Shown: one piece after another, positions 36,201 through 46,859 of the stretch | Layout of the letters: every line of letters begins with the position of its first letter | How positions within the stretch are numbered: position 1 is the stretch's first letter | Source: Tomocerus qinae | Taxonomy: Eukaryota > Arthropoda > Collembola > Entomobryomorpha > Tomoceridae | DNA: 64,000 nucleotides | Reading direction: 5' to 3' | Assembly (NCBI GenBank): GCA_020055645.1 | Contig: CM034546.1 | Location: forward strand, 15,748,001 to 15,812,000 | The notes under the pieces: generated by a model | Seen by the model: the letters and a program-made list of their open reading frames with translations, nothing else | Told to the model about the DNA's origin: nothing | Database searches by the model: none | Translations under genes and position numbers: made by a program

Positions 36201-37141
36201 AGCCCCCCAAAAAAAGGGAAAATTTTTTCTCAAAATACCAAAATATTTCGCTTTAGGCTATTTTTGACTCATTTTAAACAAAAGAAGCCAAAAATTTTCG
36301 CGCTTTGCGCGAATATGCCAAATGCACATAAGTGTATGACGTCATTGCCCCCTCCAAAATCGACTTCTAAGTACGGTGCTGTACAGTGGTTGGAAAAATT
36401 AGCTGCAGCCCCAACTTCCTGATAAAAAGGAATTTCCTACACCAAATTATTAACTGCAGGCAGTTCGTAGCATCAAATACAGGGAACAATGAAAAACTCT
36501 ATTTTCGAAAAAACTCCCAAAAATTTACCAAAACGTTTCCCATTCAAAATCAAATAAATAAGATTCCCCGTGGGATTTTGGAAAACCGTACAAATCCCAT
36601 GAGTACAAACCTACGAATAAATATTTTTATAGAATAAATCGTGGCTCTGGCTCCCAGTACTGTTATTTCATTCTACAAAAAGATGGTCCAACTGGCCCAA
36701 TGGAATCAACAGGGTAGTGAACAGTATACCCAGCTCCAAAGAACCTAGAATACAGAAGGAAAGGCAAATAATCATATTTTGTTGCTATTGGAAAGTGACG
36801 TCATCTGCAGTACTTTTTAAATGGGATTTGTTAGAAATCAATTTTTCGAAATGAGAATTTCCCATTAGCAACGGTTGTTTTGGATCCATGAAATGAATAA
36901 TTTTTGCAAATTCCTGATGATTAATACGACCAAAATTAGTTTATTAATTTGAAATAACCAAAGGTTTGTTATTATAAAACGTTTCTACAAGAATTTCAAT
37001 TATTGTAGTAACGATCGCTTTACCTTTGTAAACGGAGCTGAAAGCACCACTTCCAATTTTTTCTTGTTTTTCTATATCGTGTTCGGGAATGTAAATAGAC
37101 TCGTCGTAGTAATTGTCTTGATATGAATACAAGCCTGCCAT
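33267..37141 (-). CDS. Tyrosine kinase-like protein with C-terminal membrane segment
   Basis: Minus-strand exons: 37024-37141 (ATG, then glycine loop [11 protein letters not shown]), a piece ending at 35482 ([15 protein letters not shown], before the donor GTAAGTC), 35167-35249 ([18 protein letters not shown]), 34898-35080 ([11 protein letters not shown] and DFG) and 33267-33881 (RALE in place of [19 protein letters not shown], then stop). The last four junctions agree in phase. The last exon ends with a serine-rich linker, a hydrophobic stretch of about 22 residues and a short basic tail, so the product may be membrane-anchored at its C-terminus. The exon carrying the beta3 lysine and helix C glutamate is not visible. 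Its expected place is filled with transposon sequence. The HRD arginine is lysine here. The gene may be inactive, or the exon may be too diverged to see. Confidence 0.65.
34264..34510. mobile_element. Inverted-repeat element in kinase intron
   Basis: GGAACGTAGAC at the left and GTCTACGTTCATT at the right pair, as do inner AACCCAGAGTGGG and CACTGGGTTCTGG segments. Imperfect arms; MITE-like. Confidence 0.5.
36020..36661 (+). mobile_element. Dispersed element B, copy 2, with a nested insertion
   Basis: It parallels the reverse complement of 16020-16401, but is split by about 230 foreign bases (roughly 36135-36385). The insert has a run of Gs and Cs (GGGGGGCATAGGG, CCCCCCAAAAAAAGGG) like the hAT-type MITEs here. 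The sequence TACAGTG before and after it suggests a target duplication. It lies in the kinase intron where the missing exon would be expected. Confidence 0.65.
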
Positions 37142-38099
37142 AATCTTTAATTCATTTATTGTACCAATAATGAAATGAAGTACTGAATGTATTAGCTATT
37201 AAATACTTCTTAAAATAATTTTGGTGTAACAATGAATCTTAGTTTTCAGAGGTAGAATTTCTAAAGTCAATTGCTTTCAACGGTCATTTCACTAAATTTT
37301 ATAATTATTGTTTAAACAGAAACATGCACTGTATTTAACAAAATAAAAAAGGTGAAACCTTTTATAATAGACAAGTTATCTTTTGCGAGATGAAACGTGA
37401 CTTAAGTTGGCATTTAACATAGCCCACATGCAGCTTTATAGCTTTTAGACCTTGCTGGTCGGAACATTAGTTATAATTTTAATGAGTTTATTTGTAACTC
37501 CTTTTACACTATCAATATTTTATCTAACCGACAAACCTATATCACTTATCAGTACAAAAACACAGTAAATGACAATTTACATTTTTACATACGTAATTCA
37601 TCATGTGATATGAAAACAATAGACTGATAATGATTAATTAATTGATACGGTTTCCTGTTGAAGAGCGAATGCACACGCAGAGTTTATATAATTCTTAGTA
37701 AAAGTCAAAATGCCAAAAGTTACATACTTCCAGACATGGCATTTTTCGTGAAAATTTAAATATTTGACATAAATCAAATAAATACAATGCGCACGTGGCA
37801 CGTGTACACGCATGGGCGTTCAATTTATTTCAAGTGAATTTATTGAAATATCTATCTAAATAGATGTTTATTCTAGTTTGAAATAAATGCCATGTACCCT
37901 ATTTATTTCATTTATCTATCTAATAAAAATTTAGTTCAGAAGTTTGTCTGCATTTGGATGATGTTACTAAAATGAGCAATGCGCAATTGCGTATGTATGC
38001 TTTATGCTATGCAGTTTCTTCGCAGCGGGATGGAGTTTTGTTAAATTCACGGGCTGAATTTTTTTAATTTTAATTATTATTACGAGCCCCTTGGGGCGA
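37142..38099. other. Intergenic, no gene seen
   Basis: This is sequence upstream of the kinase start codon. No TATA box or repeat could be assigned with confidence. The left border of the retrotransposon that follows is not resolved. Confidence 0.4.
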
Positions 38100-38656
38100 A
38101 AACTTACCGGAAATTAGTGGAAGGTAAAGTAAAAAGGACCTCTTCAAATGGTAAGTTGAAGTTTTTGTCCTACTGGGCTTTTCCACCAAATTTAACAATT
38201 TTTTATCTTAGGCATACACTTAAGCATAATATTGCAGCTGTTCACAATGTGTACTTACGTATAGTTTATGCTGTGTATGCACCATTCTACACATTGTACA
38301 TTATGTACGTCGTTTTCAGTTTTGGTATTATATACCTTCTAATGGACATTATTTTATTCATTTTATTTTTATCTAATTCTAAGCTTTCATTTTTTCTCCA
38401 TTTTTTTTGTAAAATTTATTGTACTCTTCCAAACTATTTTGTTTTTAAATCAATAATTACAATAATTTGGCATTGGAAGTCAATCTGTCCTACTATACAA
38501 GAAAAATGTCCTTTATTGAACTCTATATTTAAATCTACTCTAATTCTTACTCTTAATATTAAATTTAATTGGCATTGGATGTCGTCACTCAATTTAAACT
38601 TAGACGTTCGCCGAAATGAAAATTTGGCGAGGCGGCGGCGATAAATATTATTTGAT

Positions 38657-41600
38657 ATGTCTTGCATTATAACACAGCAGCATACGCCGGCTACTGAAAA
38701 TAGCGAGGCGGCTACTTCTAATAATATTGCAGTTACAGAAGTAGGTGGTTTTAGCAAACTCCGTTTTCTACAAGTCAATCTGCAGCATTGTAAAGCTGCT
38801 ACTGCTTTGGTTGGCAATCATCAATTAGGAAACAATTTTGTTATTTTTATTCAGGAACCATATGCCTACAAAGGAAAGGTTTGTGGTCTATCACGGAAAG
38901 GAAAAGTACATGCTTTTGAGGGTCCCGAAAACCCAAGGGCTTGCATAGTTACATCAACTAACCTAGAAGTCTGGCCTCTTTGCTCCTTTTGGAGTAGAGA
39001 TCTGATTGCCGTAAAAATCAATATTGATGATGGTGCATTTGTTCTGGCATCAGCATATCTACCAGATAAGGAAAAAAATCCAATCTCAAAAGAGGTTGAC
39101 AGATTAGTAAACTTTTGCAACCAAAATTCTTTACGCATACTATTTGCTGGGGATGTCAATGCCCACAACACAGTATGGGGTAGCACAAACACAAATGGAC
39201 GAGGTGAGGCTCTACTTGATTTCATAGTAGGCTCTAATCTTGAAATACTCAATCAAGGACATAAACCAACTTTTCGTGATGGTATGGGTAGAGAGGAGGT
39301 CCTAGACATCACGGTTTGTTCTGAAAACCTCTCACAGTATATCCGCAATTGGAGAGTTGAAAATGAAATCACTCTTTCAGACCACATGTATATTTCCTAT
39401 GACCTAGAAATAAAGCCTCCGAAGCCAATTCAATTTAGAAATCCAAAAAAAGCCGACTGGTCCTTATATAGTAGGACAGTCAAGAAAAGCTTAACTAATA
39501 TCTCTTGTACTCCAATTGCAACAGTTGATCAACTTGATGAACAAGTCAATATGGTCAACAATATTATTATTGACGCCTTCCATAAAGCTTGTCCAATGAA
39601 GACCATAAGGAGTGGTGGCAAACTTGCTCCTTGGTGGAATCAAGATTTAACTAGTCTTAGGAAAAAATTAAAGGTTGCTCTTAGGAAATTTAAATCTAAG
39701 AGAACCTTAGAATCAAAAGCAGAGTTAAGAGACATTCGTGTGCTTTTCAACAGCACCTTACGCAAAGCGAAAAGGGACTCATGGAGAGCCTTCTGCAATG
39801 AAATAGAAGAAGCTCAGCAAGCATCAAAGCTTGCAAAAGTTCTCGTAAAAGACAGAAGTAGGACACTAGGTCCAATAGAAACTGTCGATGGTAGCTATAC
39901 TTCAGACATGGATGAATCATTAATTTACCTTCTGAAAATTCATTTTCCAAATGATCATCGAATCACTAATGCCACACCAGACTATAGCATCTGTGCTGAT
40001 AGCTCTATTGCAGAGTTAATCACGTTAGAGAAAGTCCAAAGGGCAATTAGCTCTTTTGGACCATATAAAGCTGGCAGTTGCGACGGCGTTATGCCAGTTA
40101 TGCTCCAAATGGCTAGGAGGGAATTAGCGCCTTATCTGTGTAATATTCTTAAAGCTAGTCTTGACTTTGGATACATTCCGATAGCATGGCGGCAAACTAA
40201 AGTAATCTTCATACCAAAGCCAGGCAAGAGTAGTTATCAAAAAGCTAACTCGTGGCGACCAATATCACTTATTTCGACTTGTATGAAAATACTTGAACGT
40301 CTTATTGACTGGAGTATCAAAACTCCTGAGCTTGAAAATAAAATGAAAGATGCAGGACAGTTTGCATATCTACGTGGTATTTCCACTGATGCAGCTCTTC
40401 ACCAATACATTGCTCGCACTGAATGTGCCCTCAAGAGTAATCAAATGGCTCTCGGTATTTTCTTAGATATCGAAGGAGCTTTTAGCCATGCCACTTTTAA
40501 TACGATTCATTTGGCTCTTGAAAGAGAGGGAATTAATGTGGCCATTATTCGTTGGATAGAACGTATGTTAAGAGACCGTACCGTAAACGTTACTGTTGGT
40601 AGCGCCATTCAATGCATAAAAGTTGAACGAGGGTGCCCTCAAGGGGGGGTGCTGTCGCCATTATTATGGAACCTAGTCATTCACGAACTATTGGAGAAGC
40701 TTTCCAATGTCAGTTCTATCTACAGACAAGCATATGCAGATGATCTTGGCCTTCTTCAGGTTGGTATAGATGAAGCTACCATAAGAGCTCTGGGGCAAAG
40801 AGCCCTCAGTATCATCGAAAATTGGTGCAGTCAGCGGGATCTTTCTATCCACCCTGACAAAATAGAAATTATCATATTTCATACACGGCATAAAAAACCC
40901 AACATGAAACCTCTTAGACTAAGGGGTAAAGACATTGCATTTGTCAAAAATGTTCGGTACTTGGGTGTCCATTTGGATAATGGACTGACTTGGAGTACCC
41001 ACTGTAATTTTAAAAGCACTAAGGCAAAAGCGGCTCTTATGCAATGCAAAAGAGCTGTTGGCCAAACATGGGGCCTTTCCCCAAAAATCACATTGTGGCT
41101 TTACACAGCAGTAGTTAGACCGGGTTTATCATATGCAGCTTGTTCGTGGCTAACAGCTGTTCACAACAAATCCAGAATGAAAGCTTTGGCTAGTGTTCAA
41201 CGACTAGCCTGTCTTATGACTACTAGTGCTATGCATAGTTCACCCTCTGCAGCATTAGAATGCATAGTAGGCATTGAGCCTATAGAACTATTTCTTACTA
41301 AAACAGCTATTACAACAGCGCATCGACTGCGCTGTACTGGTAAATGGCTGCCCTGGCATGGGAAAGGGAGCCTTAAAAGATTAACACACGTTGATCTAAT
41401 TACAAATATTTTGAAACAATTGCCTGAGTTGGAATTTCCTATGGATTCAATTCCCTCAACTGCCCTCATGGGTAAGAATTTTACTGTTTTGGACACAGAA
41501 AAACCTGTCATTCTTCAACCTTCAAACCGAAGACTGGTCTGTTACACAGACGGGTCAAAAATTGACAACTTCGCTGGATGTGCTGCAATCGTTCGTAGCA

Positions 41601-42385
41601 CTGACAGCCACATCATCATACAACAATGCTTAGGAAAATATTCTACTGTGTTTCAAGCGGAACTGGTAGCTATTCTAATGGTTATCTTACGAATCATTGA
41701 TCTGAACTGGAGAGATGAAGTAGTCATCTACAGTGATTCTCTCAGTTCTCTAAAAGCTCTTGAGGCTAATTACACAGAGTCGGCCTTGATTCTCGAATGC
41801 TTCAAAGCCTTGCATATACTTTCTAATAACGCATCCGTTACCCTTCAATGGGTTCCCAGTCATACTGGGATCATAGGAAACGAAGAGGCGGATTCACTAC
41901 CGAAAGAGTCCACAAAAATGGAAGTTTTTGGTCCTGAACCAATACTGCCTTTCTCAGCACAATGTGCAAAAACTGTCATCTTAAAATATTTCAACAAATT
42001 GAATATTCAAAATTGGAAAAAACGTACGGATTGTAAAAATACAAAATTATTCTTGCCTTCACCTTCACACATCAAAAGCATATATTTCACAAGTTTGAGT
42101 AGAAGAACGCTCAGGGTCTTCACTCATTTAATTACTGGTTTCTCCTCCTTGGCCAAGCATCAGAATCTATTGGGGAATCATTCGTCTCCGCTCTGCCCAT
42201 TGTGTGCAATAAGCGTCGAGACGTCGGTCCACCATGTGGCTGAATGCCCAGCTTTGAGCGAGTTGAGATTCAAACACCTGAGTAAGTTTCTCGTTCACGT
42301 GGATGAGTTACCGGGGTTGCCCTTGTCGTCTCTGCTTTCATTTTGTATGTCTGCAGGACGAATGAGTGGCTTCTCCGAACAGTAA
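38657..42385 (+). CDS. Non-LTR retrotransposon ORF2: endonuclease, reverse transcriptase, RNase H
   Basis: One uninterrupted frame of 1242 residues. The APE-type endonuclease shows QVNLQHCK, IQEPYAY, GDVNAHN and SDH. The reverse transcriptase shows SWRPISLIS, FLDIEGAFSH, GCPQGGVLSPLLWNLV and the active-site AYADDL. RNase H follows, with CYTDGSK, FQAELVAI, YSDSLSSLKAL and WVPSHTGIIGNEEAD. The C-terminus has a CPLC-x7-HH-x4-C zinc-binding pattern. RNase H after the reverse transcriptase places it near the I/LOA/R1 side of non-LTR elements; the exact clade is not certain. No ORF1 is recognised upstream, so the copy may be 5'-truncated. The 3' end probably lies at the CA repeat near 42492. Confidence 0.93.
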   Translation: MSCIITQQHTPATENSEAATSNNIAVTEVGGFSKLRFLQVNLQHCKAATALVGNHQLGNNFVIFIQEPYAYKGKVCGLSRKGKVHAFEGPENPRACIVTSTNLEVWPLCSFWSRDLIAVKINIDDGAFVLASAYLPDKEKNPISKEVDRLVNFCNQNSLRILFAGDVNAHNTVWGSTNTNGRGEALLDFIVGSNLEILNQGHKPTFRDGMGREEVLDITVCSENLSQYIRNWRVENEITLSDHMYISYDLEIKPPKPIQFRNPKKADWSLYSRTVKKSLTNISCTPIATVDQLDEQVNMVNNIIIDAFHKACPMKTIRSGGKLAPWWNQDLTSLRKKLKVALRKFKSKRTLESKAELRDIRVLFNSTLRKAKRDSWRAFCNEIEEAQQASKLAKVLVKDRSRTLGPIETVDGSYTSDMDESLIYLLKIHFPNDHRITNATPDYSICADSSIAELITLEKVQRAISSFGPYKAGSCDGVMPVMLQMARRELAPYLCNILKASLDFGYIPIAWRQTKVIFIPKPGKSSYQKANSWRPISLISTCMKILERLIDWSIKTPELENKMKDAGQFAYLRGISTDAALHQYIARTECALKSNQMALGIFLDIEGAFSHATFNTIHLALEREGINVAIIRWIERMLRDRTVNVTVGSAIQCIKVERGCPQGGVLSPLLWNLVIHELLEKLSNVSSIYRQAYADDLGLLQVGIDEATIRALGQRALSIIENWCSQRDLSIHPDKIEIIIFHTRHKKPNMKPLRLRGKDIAFVKNVRYLGVHLDNGLTWSTHCNFKSTKAKAALMQCKRAVGQTWGLSPKITLWLYTAVVRPGLSYAACSWLTAVHNKSRMKALASVQRLACLMTTSAMHSSPSAALECIVGIEPIELFLTKTAITTAHRLRCTGKWLPWHGKGSLKRLTHVDLITNILKQLPELEFPMDSIPSTALMGKNFTVLDTEKPVILQPSNRRLVCYTDGSKIDNFAGCAAIVRSTDSHIIIQQCLGKYSTVFQAELVAILMVILRIIDLNWRDEVVIYSDSLSSLKALEANYTESALILECFKALHILSNNASVTLQWVPSHTGIIGNEEADSLPKESTKMEVFGPEPILPFSAQCAKTVILKYFNKLNIQNWKKRTDCKNTKLFLPSPSHIKSIYFTSLSRRTLRVFTHLITGFSSLAKHQNLLGNHSSPLCPLCAISVETSVHHVAECPALSELRFKHLSKFLVHVDELPGLPLSSLLSFCMSAGRMSGFSEQ

Positions 42386-42478
42386 AGCTGTTCAGGGAGC
42401 AACTGCAAGTAAGTCCTCGCGGCTTGAGCGGTAGTGTGTCTTTGCTACTCAATAGTATTGATCATACTCTCCCACTAA

Positions 42479-42493
42479 CACACACACACACAT
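42479..42493. repeat. CA repeat at the probable retrotransposon 3' end
   Basis: A short ACACAC run about 95 bases after the ORF2 stop. A simple-repeat tail fits some RNase H-bearing non-LTR elements, but the border is inferred. Confidence 0.4.
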
Positions 42494-42524
42494 GCAGTTT
42501 CTAGCATTCAATTTTCGAAATGCA

Positions 42525-42672
42525 ACTTCCCCGGCCAGCACAAGGTGCTATTTGCTTGGTAGAAACTTCGTAGCTAAGAGTACGTAGGATCTACGCTACG
42601 CAGTTGCTCGCGATGGTCGCGTTTGAGCTATTTGTTAGCTACCAGCATGGTCCTAAGTCCATGCCAGGGAAC
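42525..42672 (+). mobile_element. Fragment of element D
   Basis: It matches the right end of the ~1-kb element at 55.6-56.6 kb in inverse orientation (GGCCAGCACAAGGTGCTATTTG, GTAGAAACTTCGTAGCT, GCGATGGTCGCGTTT, CATGGTCCTAAGTCCATGCC). It is sandwiched between the retrotransposon and the F-box pseudogene. Confidence 0.85.
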
Positions 42673-42685
42673 AGAGTTCAGTTTT

Positions 42686-43430
42686 ATTTTTGAAGAACTT
42701 TTGGCCAAATATTTGCAGCCAAGTCAGACAATTGAAGAATTGATTCTTCCAATCCGTTCTGAATTCAATCTGTAAAACGTATTGGCTAAAATACCGCATC
42801 TTTTTCCAAAGGTGAAGAAATTGAAGTTAAGCTCAATTGTAATTTTGCCAAATATAATGGCAGAGTTGAAAATGATTCCTGGATTGGAAGAATTGAGAAT
42901 GACACTTCTTTACGAAGGAAGGAAGCACCAACAATCTTGTTTCCTATGCAATATTACGAAGCCATATTTTGCAGATTTAGTACTAGGAAAGTTTATCTAC
43001 AACGAGAGTGGCAATGGTAAGTTCAAATCATTTAGTTTTTATAAATCAAAATAATAAACTTCGTAAGCAATAAATTTACTGCTTTGATTTAGGTGTCCCC
43101 CTTTTAGTGGATGACAATGACACAAGTTTGATTTCTATCGATGGACAACTGGAGTGGCAGATAGTTGAAAACATCTTACGAGATTAAGCAGTGAGGAAAA
43201 CCCAATAAAAATTCAAATTTTTGTTTTGTTGTTTAATAATGGTACTGAATTGCAATGTGTAAATCACTTTTTACTTTCAGTACTGACAGCTGTTCAATTC
43301 ACATGTTATACGAGATATTATACTAACCAAAGAAAATTTGAATTATTTGCAAAGAAGGACTTTTCGGGGGACTTCCAAACTGTTCATAAAAGTCAAAAAT
43401 GAACGCAAGAATTATTGGACAGAATTTTAG
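42686..43430 (+). pseudogene. Partial copy of the F-box/LRR gene
   Basis: Nearly identical to the last part of the gene at 26.7-28.8 kb (from about 28007 onward), with its introns retained, so it arose by DNA duplication. The frame is broken by TAA at 42773 (parent: AAA) and by small indels in the last two exons (for example near 43175 and 43380). The first half with the F-box is absent. Confidence 0.93.
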
Positions 43431-43450
43431 TAGACAATTAAGAAGCTTGC

Positions 43451-46057
43451 CCCAATAAGGGCGTATAATAAATCGTAATTTCGTAAATAAACAATAAATA
43501 GAAATTTCATGTTGTACACTGAACCCGACAGCCGTCTCCAAGTAATCATGCATATTGCTATACCAGTATAGTCTATGAAGTACCGTGTACATACTTCACA
43601 GTTACAGTTGCACTGATCATATCACGCCGAAAAAGCATGCACTATTGCTAAATAAAATCGAAACTCAGGCTCTTGTTACTGTCCCTACATTTATTAATAC
43701 AACTTGGTTGATTTTGGTCTCCAACATTTTATCCAACTCAAAATGTATACAAACTGTAACGTTTAAAACACAATATGTACCCCATATCACTACTATTACT
43801 AACAACGGTGGTAATTACCATAAACAACCCTAAAACCCATAAAGTTAAAATAATTTTGGAAATTTTTATCTAGCAAATAATTACTATTTACTTAAAAGTG
43901 TTGCAAGTTACGATAAAACTCTCTGTATTGTGGTTCTAAATACTCTAACATCTTCATCAGATCAGCGTATTTCTTGGCATCAATCGCCAATTCAGTAGGA
44001 TTCCGCAATCTTAATCCTATATTTTCTAACCACTCGTCCTCCCACTCAGCCCGATCTGCATATCTAATTCCATTCGTAAATGGCTGAGTGATTTGATGGC
44101 GAACGAATTCAGCAGCTTCATGATGATTGTCTTTGGAGAGTATTGCAGAGATATCCTCTTCAGTGACTCTAAACCATAGAACTTGAGATACTTTTAATGT
44201 GTGAGGTTTTGGAATGATTTCTAAGAGATCATCAAACGCAAAGAAGTTTTCTCGGACCATAACTTGAATTCTAAAAGGCTGTGTGGGTCTTGCTTGCCGA
44301 AAAATATGAATCCAATCATCGGGAACATACACTTTCGAAATTTTTTTCTGTTTCTCTATTAGTCCAAACAAACGGTCGCAAACTAAAAAGGAATGACCAC
44401 TACAAAGAAACTTTTGATCAATAGAAGTGAAAAACTTTTGGTAAACTAGAAGTTTGGTAAAACAAAGAGTAACAAAGTTATTGTTCTGCCCACTGCAACG
44501 ATCGCTCCAAATTACTAATTTTCTCTTTTCATTGATCGGCAGTGGATGAAAATTTTCAGTGATATATCTCCAGAGACAAGACAGCATTTCTTCGGATCCT
44601 CTGGTGGCCATTGTCTCTGTCCAATAACACATAGTTGCTTCTCCATTTGCTGCATTTGTTATACAGTAGTTATATGACGAAAACTGGCGCATGTAGAAAA
44701 TTTCTTTGTGAGTAAGGGTAGGTGTAAAAAGGACTTGCTGAAGGTCCACACATAGAACGATTAGCGAAGCATCTACTTGTGCCAAAAGGAAATCGGCCTT
44801 CATCTGAGTATATCCTAGATTAGCTTGATCATGATGATCTTCTATCTGTAATCGAATATTATTTTGTTCTAATTCCGTGTTGGCATACTTTTCAGCAATT
44901 AGCAGTTTGTCACATGTACTACAGGTGTCCGATCGTAATTTTGCGAAACGTAAGCCCGATTTTTTGAATATTTTGGAATAGGAATCTTGAAGAAACGGAG
45001 CCCTGATATTTCCTGGATTTGATTCTACAAATAATCTGAACATTTTGTTTAAGTTAAGACCAGGAGGTAAATATTGTCTCAATGGGTCGCCAACATTCCG
45101 TTTGTAGTGTGAAAGTGTAGTGGGAAAGCTTTGAATATGGTTTCTCATCAATTCTTTCAAGTACAGATTGAGACGATTCGGCCTATTGTCATGATTTCCT
45201 CTGCGATCATTTCCGACGAATTCCCCTTCTAGTAGCTTTTGCTGTATCACTCGCACTCTTTTCTCTTTGATTTGTAGAACACTTTTAAATGTAGATAAGC
45301 AAACTTCCGACTTTGTTCCGTTATGCGGCAAGTAGTACCTAGTAAAAAGTCATAGCTTAAAGAAATTGAAAACTCCAGATTTACAAATGCAGCATGGTAA
45401 ATATTTACAAAACTATAGTTCTTACTTAAAAGTATGCATTCTACGATGATTTTCTTCATCTTCATCGCAGTGAGGGTTATGTCGCATAAGACATGACAGT
45501 AGGAATGTCGTCTGTAAATTATAGCTACCGTTAGAATAGTACTGCACGAATATGCCCTCCTTCGTTTCATTGTCGAACAGACATCCCTCTTTTTGACATC
45601 GATCTTTACATGCTTTTGCCTAATTCAGTTATTTGTAGATTTTACTTTTTGAAAAAATGTATTTGTTAATGAAAATTATTATTATTAAGCTCCTATTTTT
45701 ACCTCAGCTGGCATCTTTCCTGGTACAGGTGCTCCTGTAGCAGATATGTATGGCTGTCCTGTGTTTCGATTCCGTTTTCTCACTTCATTTTCAGTTAGAT
45801 TTAAGTTTATGGAACGCTTCCTTCTAACATTTAGCTTATTTATTTGAGATTCAGTTAGAACAACCTTTTGATTCATTTTGAAGGTCTAAAATTCAGTTTT
45901 ACAGAGCCAAAAACTTTTCGAAAATGATTTTTTTGAAATTGTGCCGCATTGGTGTCATGATGTCGGAAGTCGGGTACAGGAACAGACGTCACAAGACTTT
46001 ATTTACCAAGTTGTCAAGGAAATTAAAGTCTACAAAGATTATACGCCCTTATTGGGG
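43451..46057 (-). mobile_element. DNA transposon with 20-bp perfect TIRs
   Basis: CCCCAATAAGGGCGTATAAT at 43451-43470 is repeated as a perfect reverse complement at 46038-46057. Similarity of the ends extends outward with mismatches for about another dozen bases. The only gene between them is the three-exon 604-residue protein, on the minus strand. No clear target duplication was found, which may mean the true ends lie slightly further out. Confidence 0.78.
43892..45876 (-). CDS. Transposon-borne protein, DUF7869-like, candidate transposase
   Basis: Minus-strand exons 45703-45876, 45426-45619 and 43892-45338 join in frame (604 residues). The N-terminus is basic (VRRKRS, EVRKRNRN). A cysteine/histidine-rich zone follows: CKDRC, EGC, then HNPHC. 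The second half has a CSTC pair in a CxxC arrangement, then a conserved-looking domain with VDLQQVLFTP, SSYNYCITN, VIWSDRCSGQNNN and, further on, GHSFLVCDRLFGLIE. Proteins with these features occur in many copies in arthropod genomes and are usually annotated only as a domain of unknown function. The spaced acidic residues (VDL, WSD, CDRLFG..E) could be a DDE-type catalytic triad, but this is inference. Context (terminal inverted repeats) supports a transposition role. No break is seen. Confidence 0.8.
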
Positions 46058-46309
46058 CCAACTTCACAATTCTTGTGTCGTTTTCATTTAAATTTTATTG
46101 TTTCCATTGGCAACCATAAAAACTAGATTTAAAAACCATATTATGTAAGTTGTAAAAACTTTGTGTGGATGAAATTACTTTATTCATTCTTTGACATCAC
46201 TTAAAATTCTCCCTAACTGAGTCATTTATATCGTTGTTTATGAATTTAATTTTAAAAATAATAATAATATGTTACCTTTACCTTGATTAATTAGTTTTAA
46301 TCTTCAACT

Positions 46310-46800
46310 GCAACCTATAGTTTTAATCTGAATCTGATAATTCCCGATCAATTTCTGCGTTGGCAGCAGAAAAAAGAGAATAGGAATATGACCCAATCCA
46401 TTTGCAACACAACGAGACACACTGAATTTACTCATCATAGTCTTTTGTCCCCAGTACGTGATTTCTATGGTTAGGTCGTCAGCTGTTTGTTCATAAGCAG
46501 CATATAATATCAATATTATTAATATGTAGAACCCCCCTATGAATAAAAAACAACTAATTTTCATTGATTAAGTATATATTATGTCACAAAAAAGTGGAAA
46601 TAGTAGCCACTAACTGTAATTGTAAATTTGATAGTTATAGGAATGCGAGCTTCAATCAGAATGTTAGGTTTAATGTCGATACAAATATTCTCCCCATAGA
46701 AACTTTGAATTTCTTTACGAAAGACTTGGTTTTGGATTTCTACTTGAAATACAACATCCAGAATTTAAATAATAACCATATACTGGACTACACCTTTCTT
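46310..46800 (-). pseudogene. Relic of the BTB gene 3' end
   Basis: Two exon-like stretches match the last two exons of the BTB gene at 18.4-18.9 kb, with the intron between them. The final exon keeps EITYWGQKTMMSKFSVS and GLGHIPI, then loses one base relative to the parent (CTCTTTTTT against CTCGTTTTTT). In the shifted frame the ending SDSD-stop resembles the parental SDAD-stop. The penultimate exon is interrupted. The BTB domain itself is absent. Confidence 0.88.
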
Positions 46801-46859
46801 GATATCTGTCTCATAACTATAACAACAAACCACGCATCAATATCCATCTAATGTATTGA

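Noticed and set aside
38117-38644. 175-residue frame just before the retrotransposon ORF2, considered as ORF1
   Set aside because: It has no CCHC zinc knuckles or coiled coil, and its composition is that of translated AT-rich sequence.
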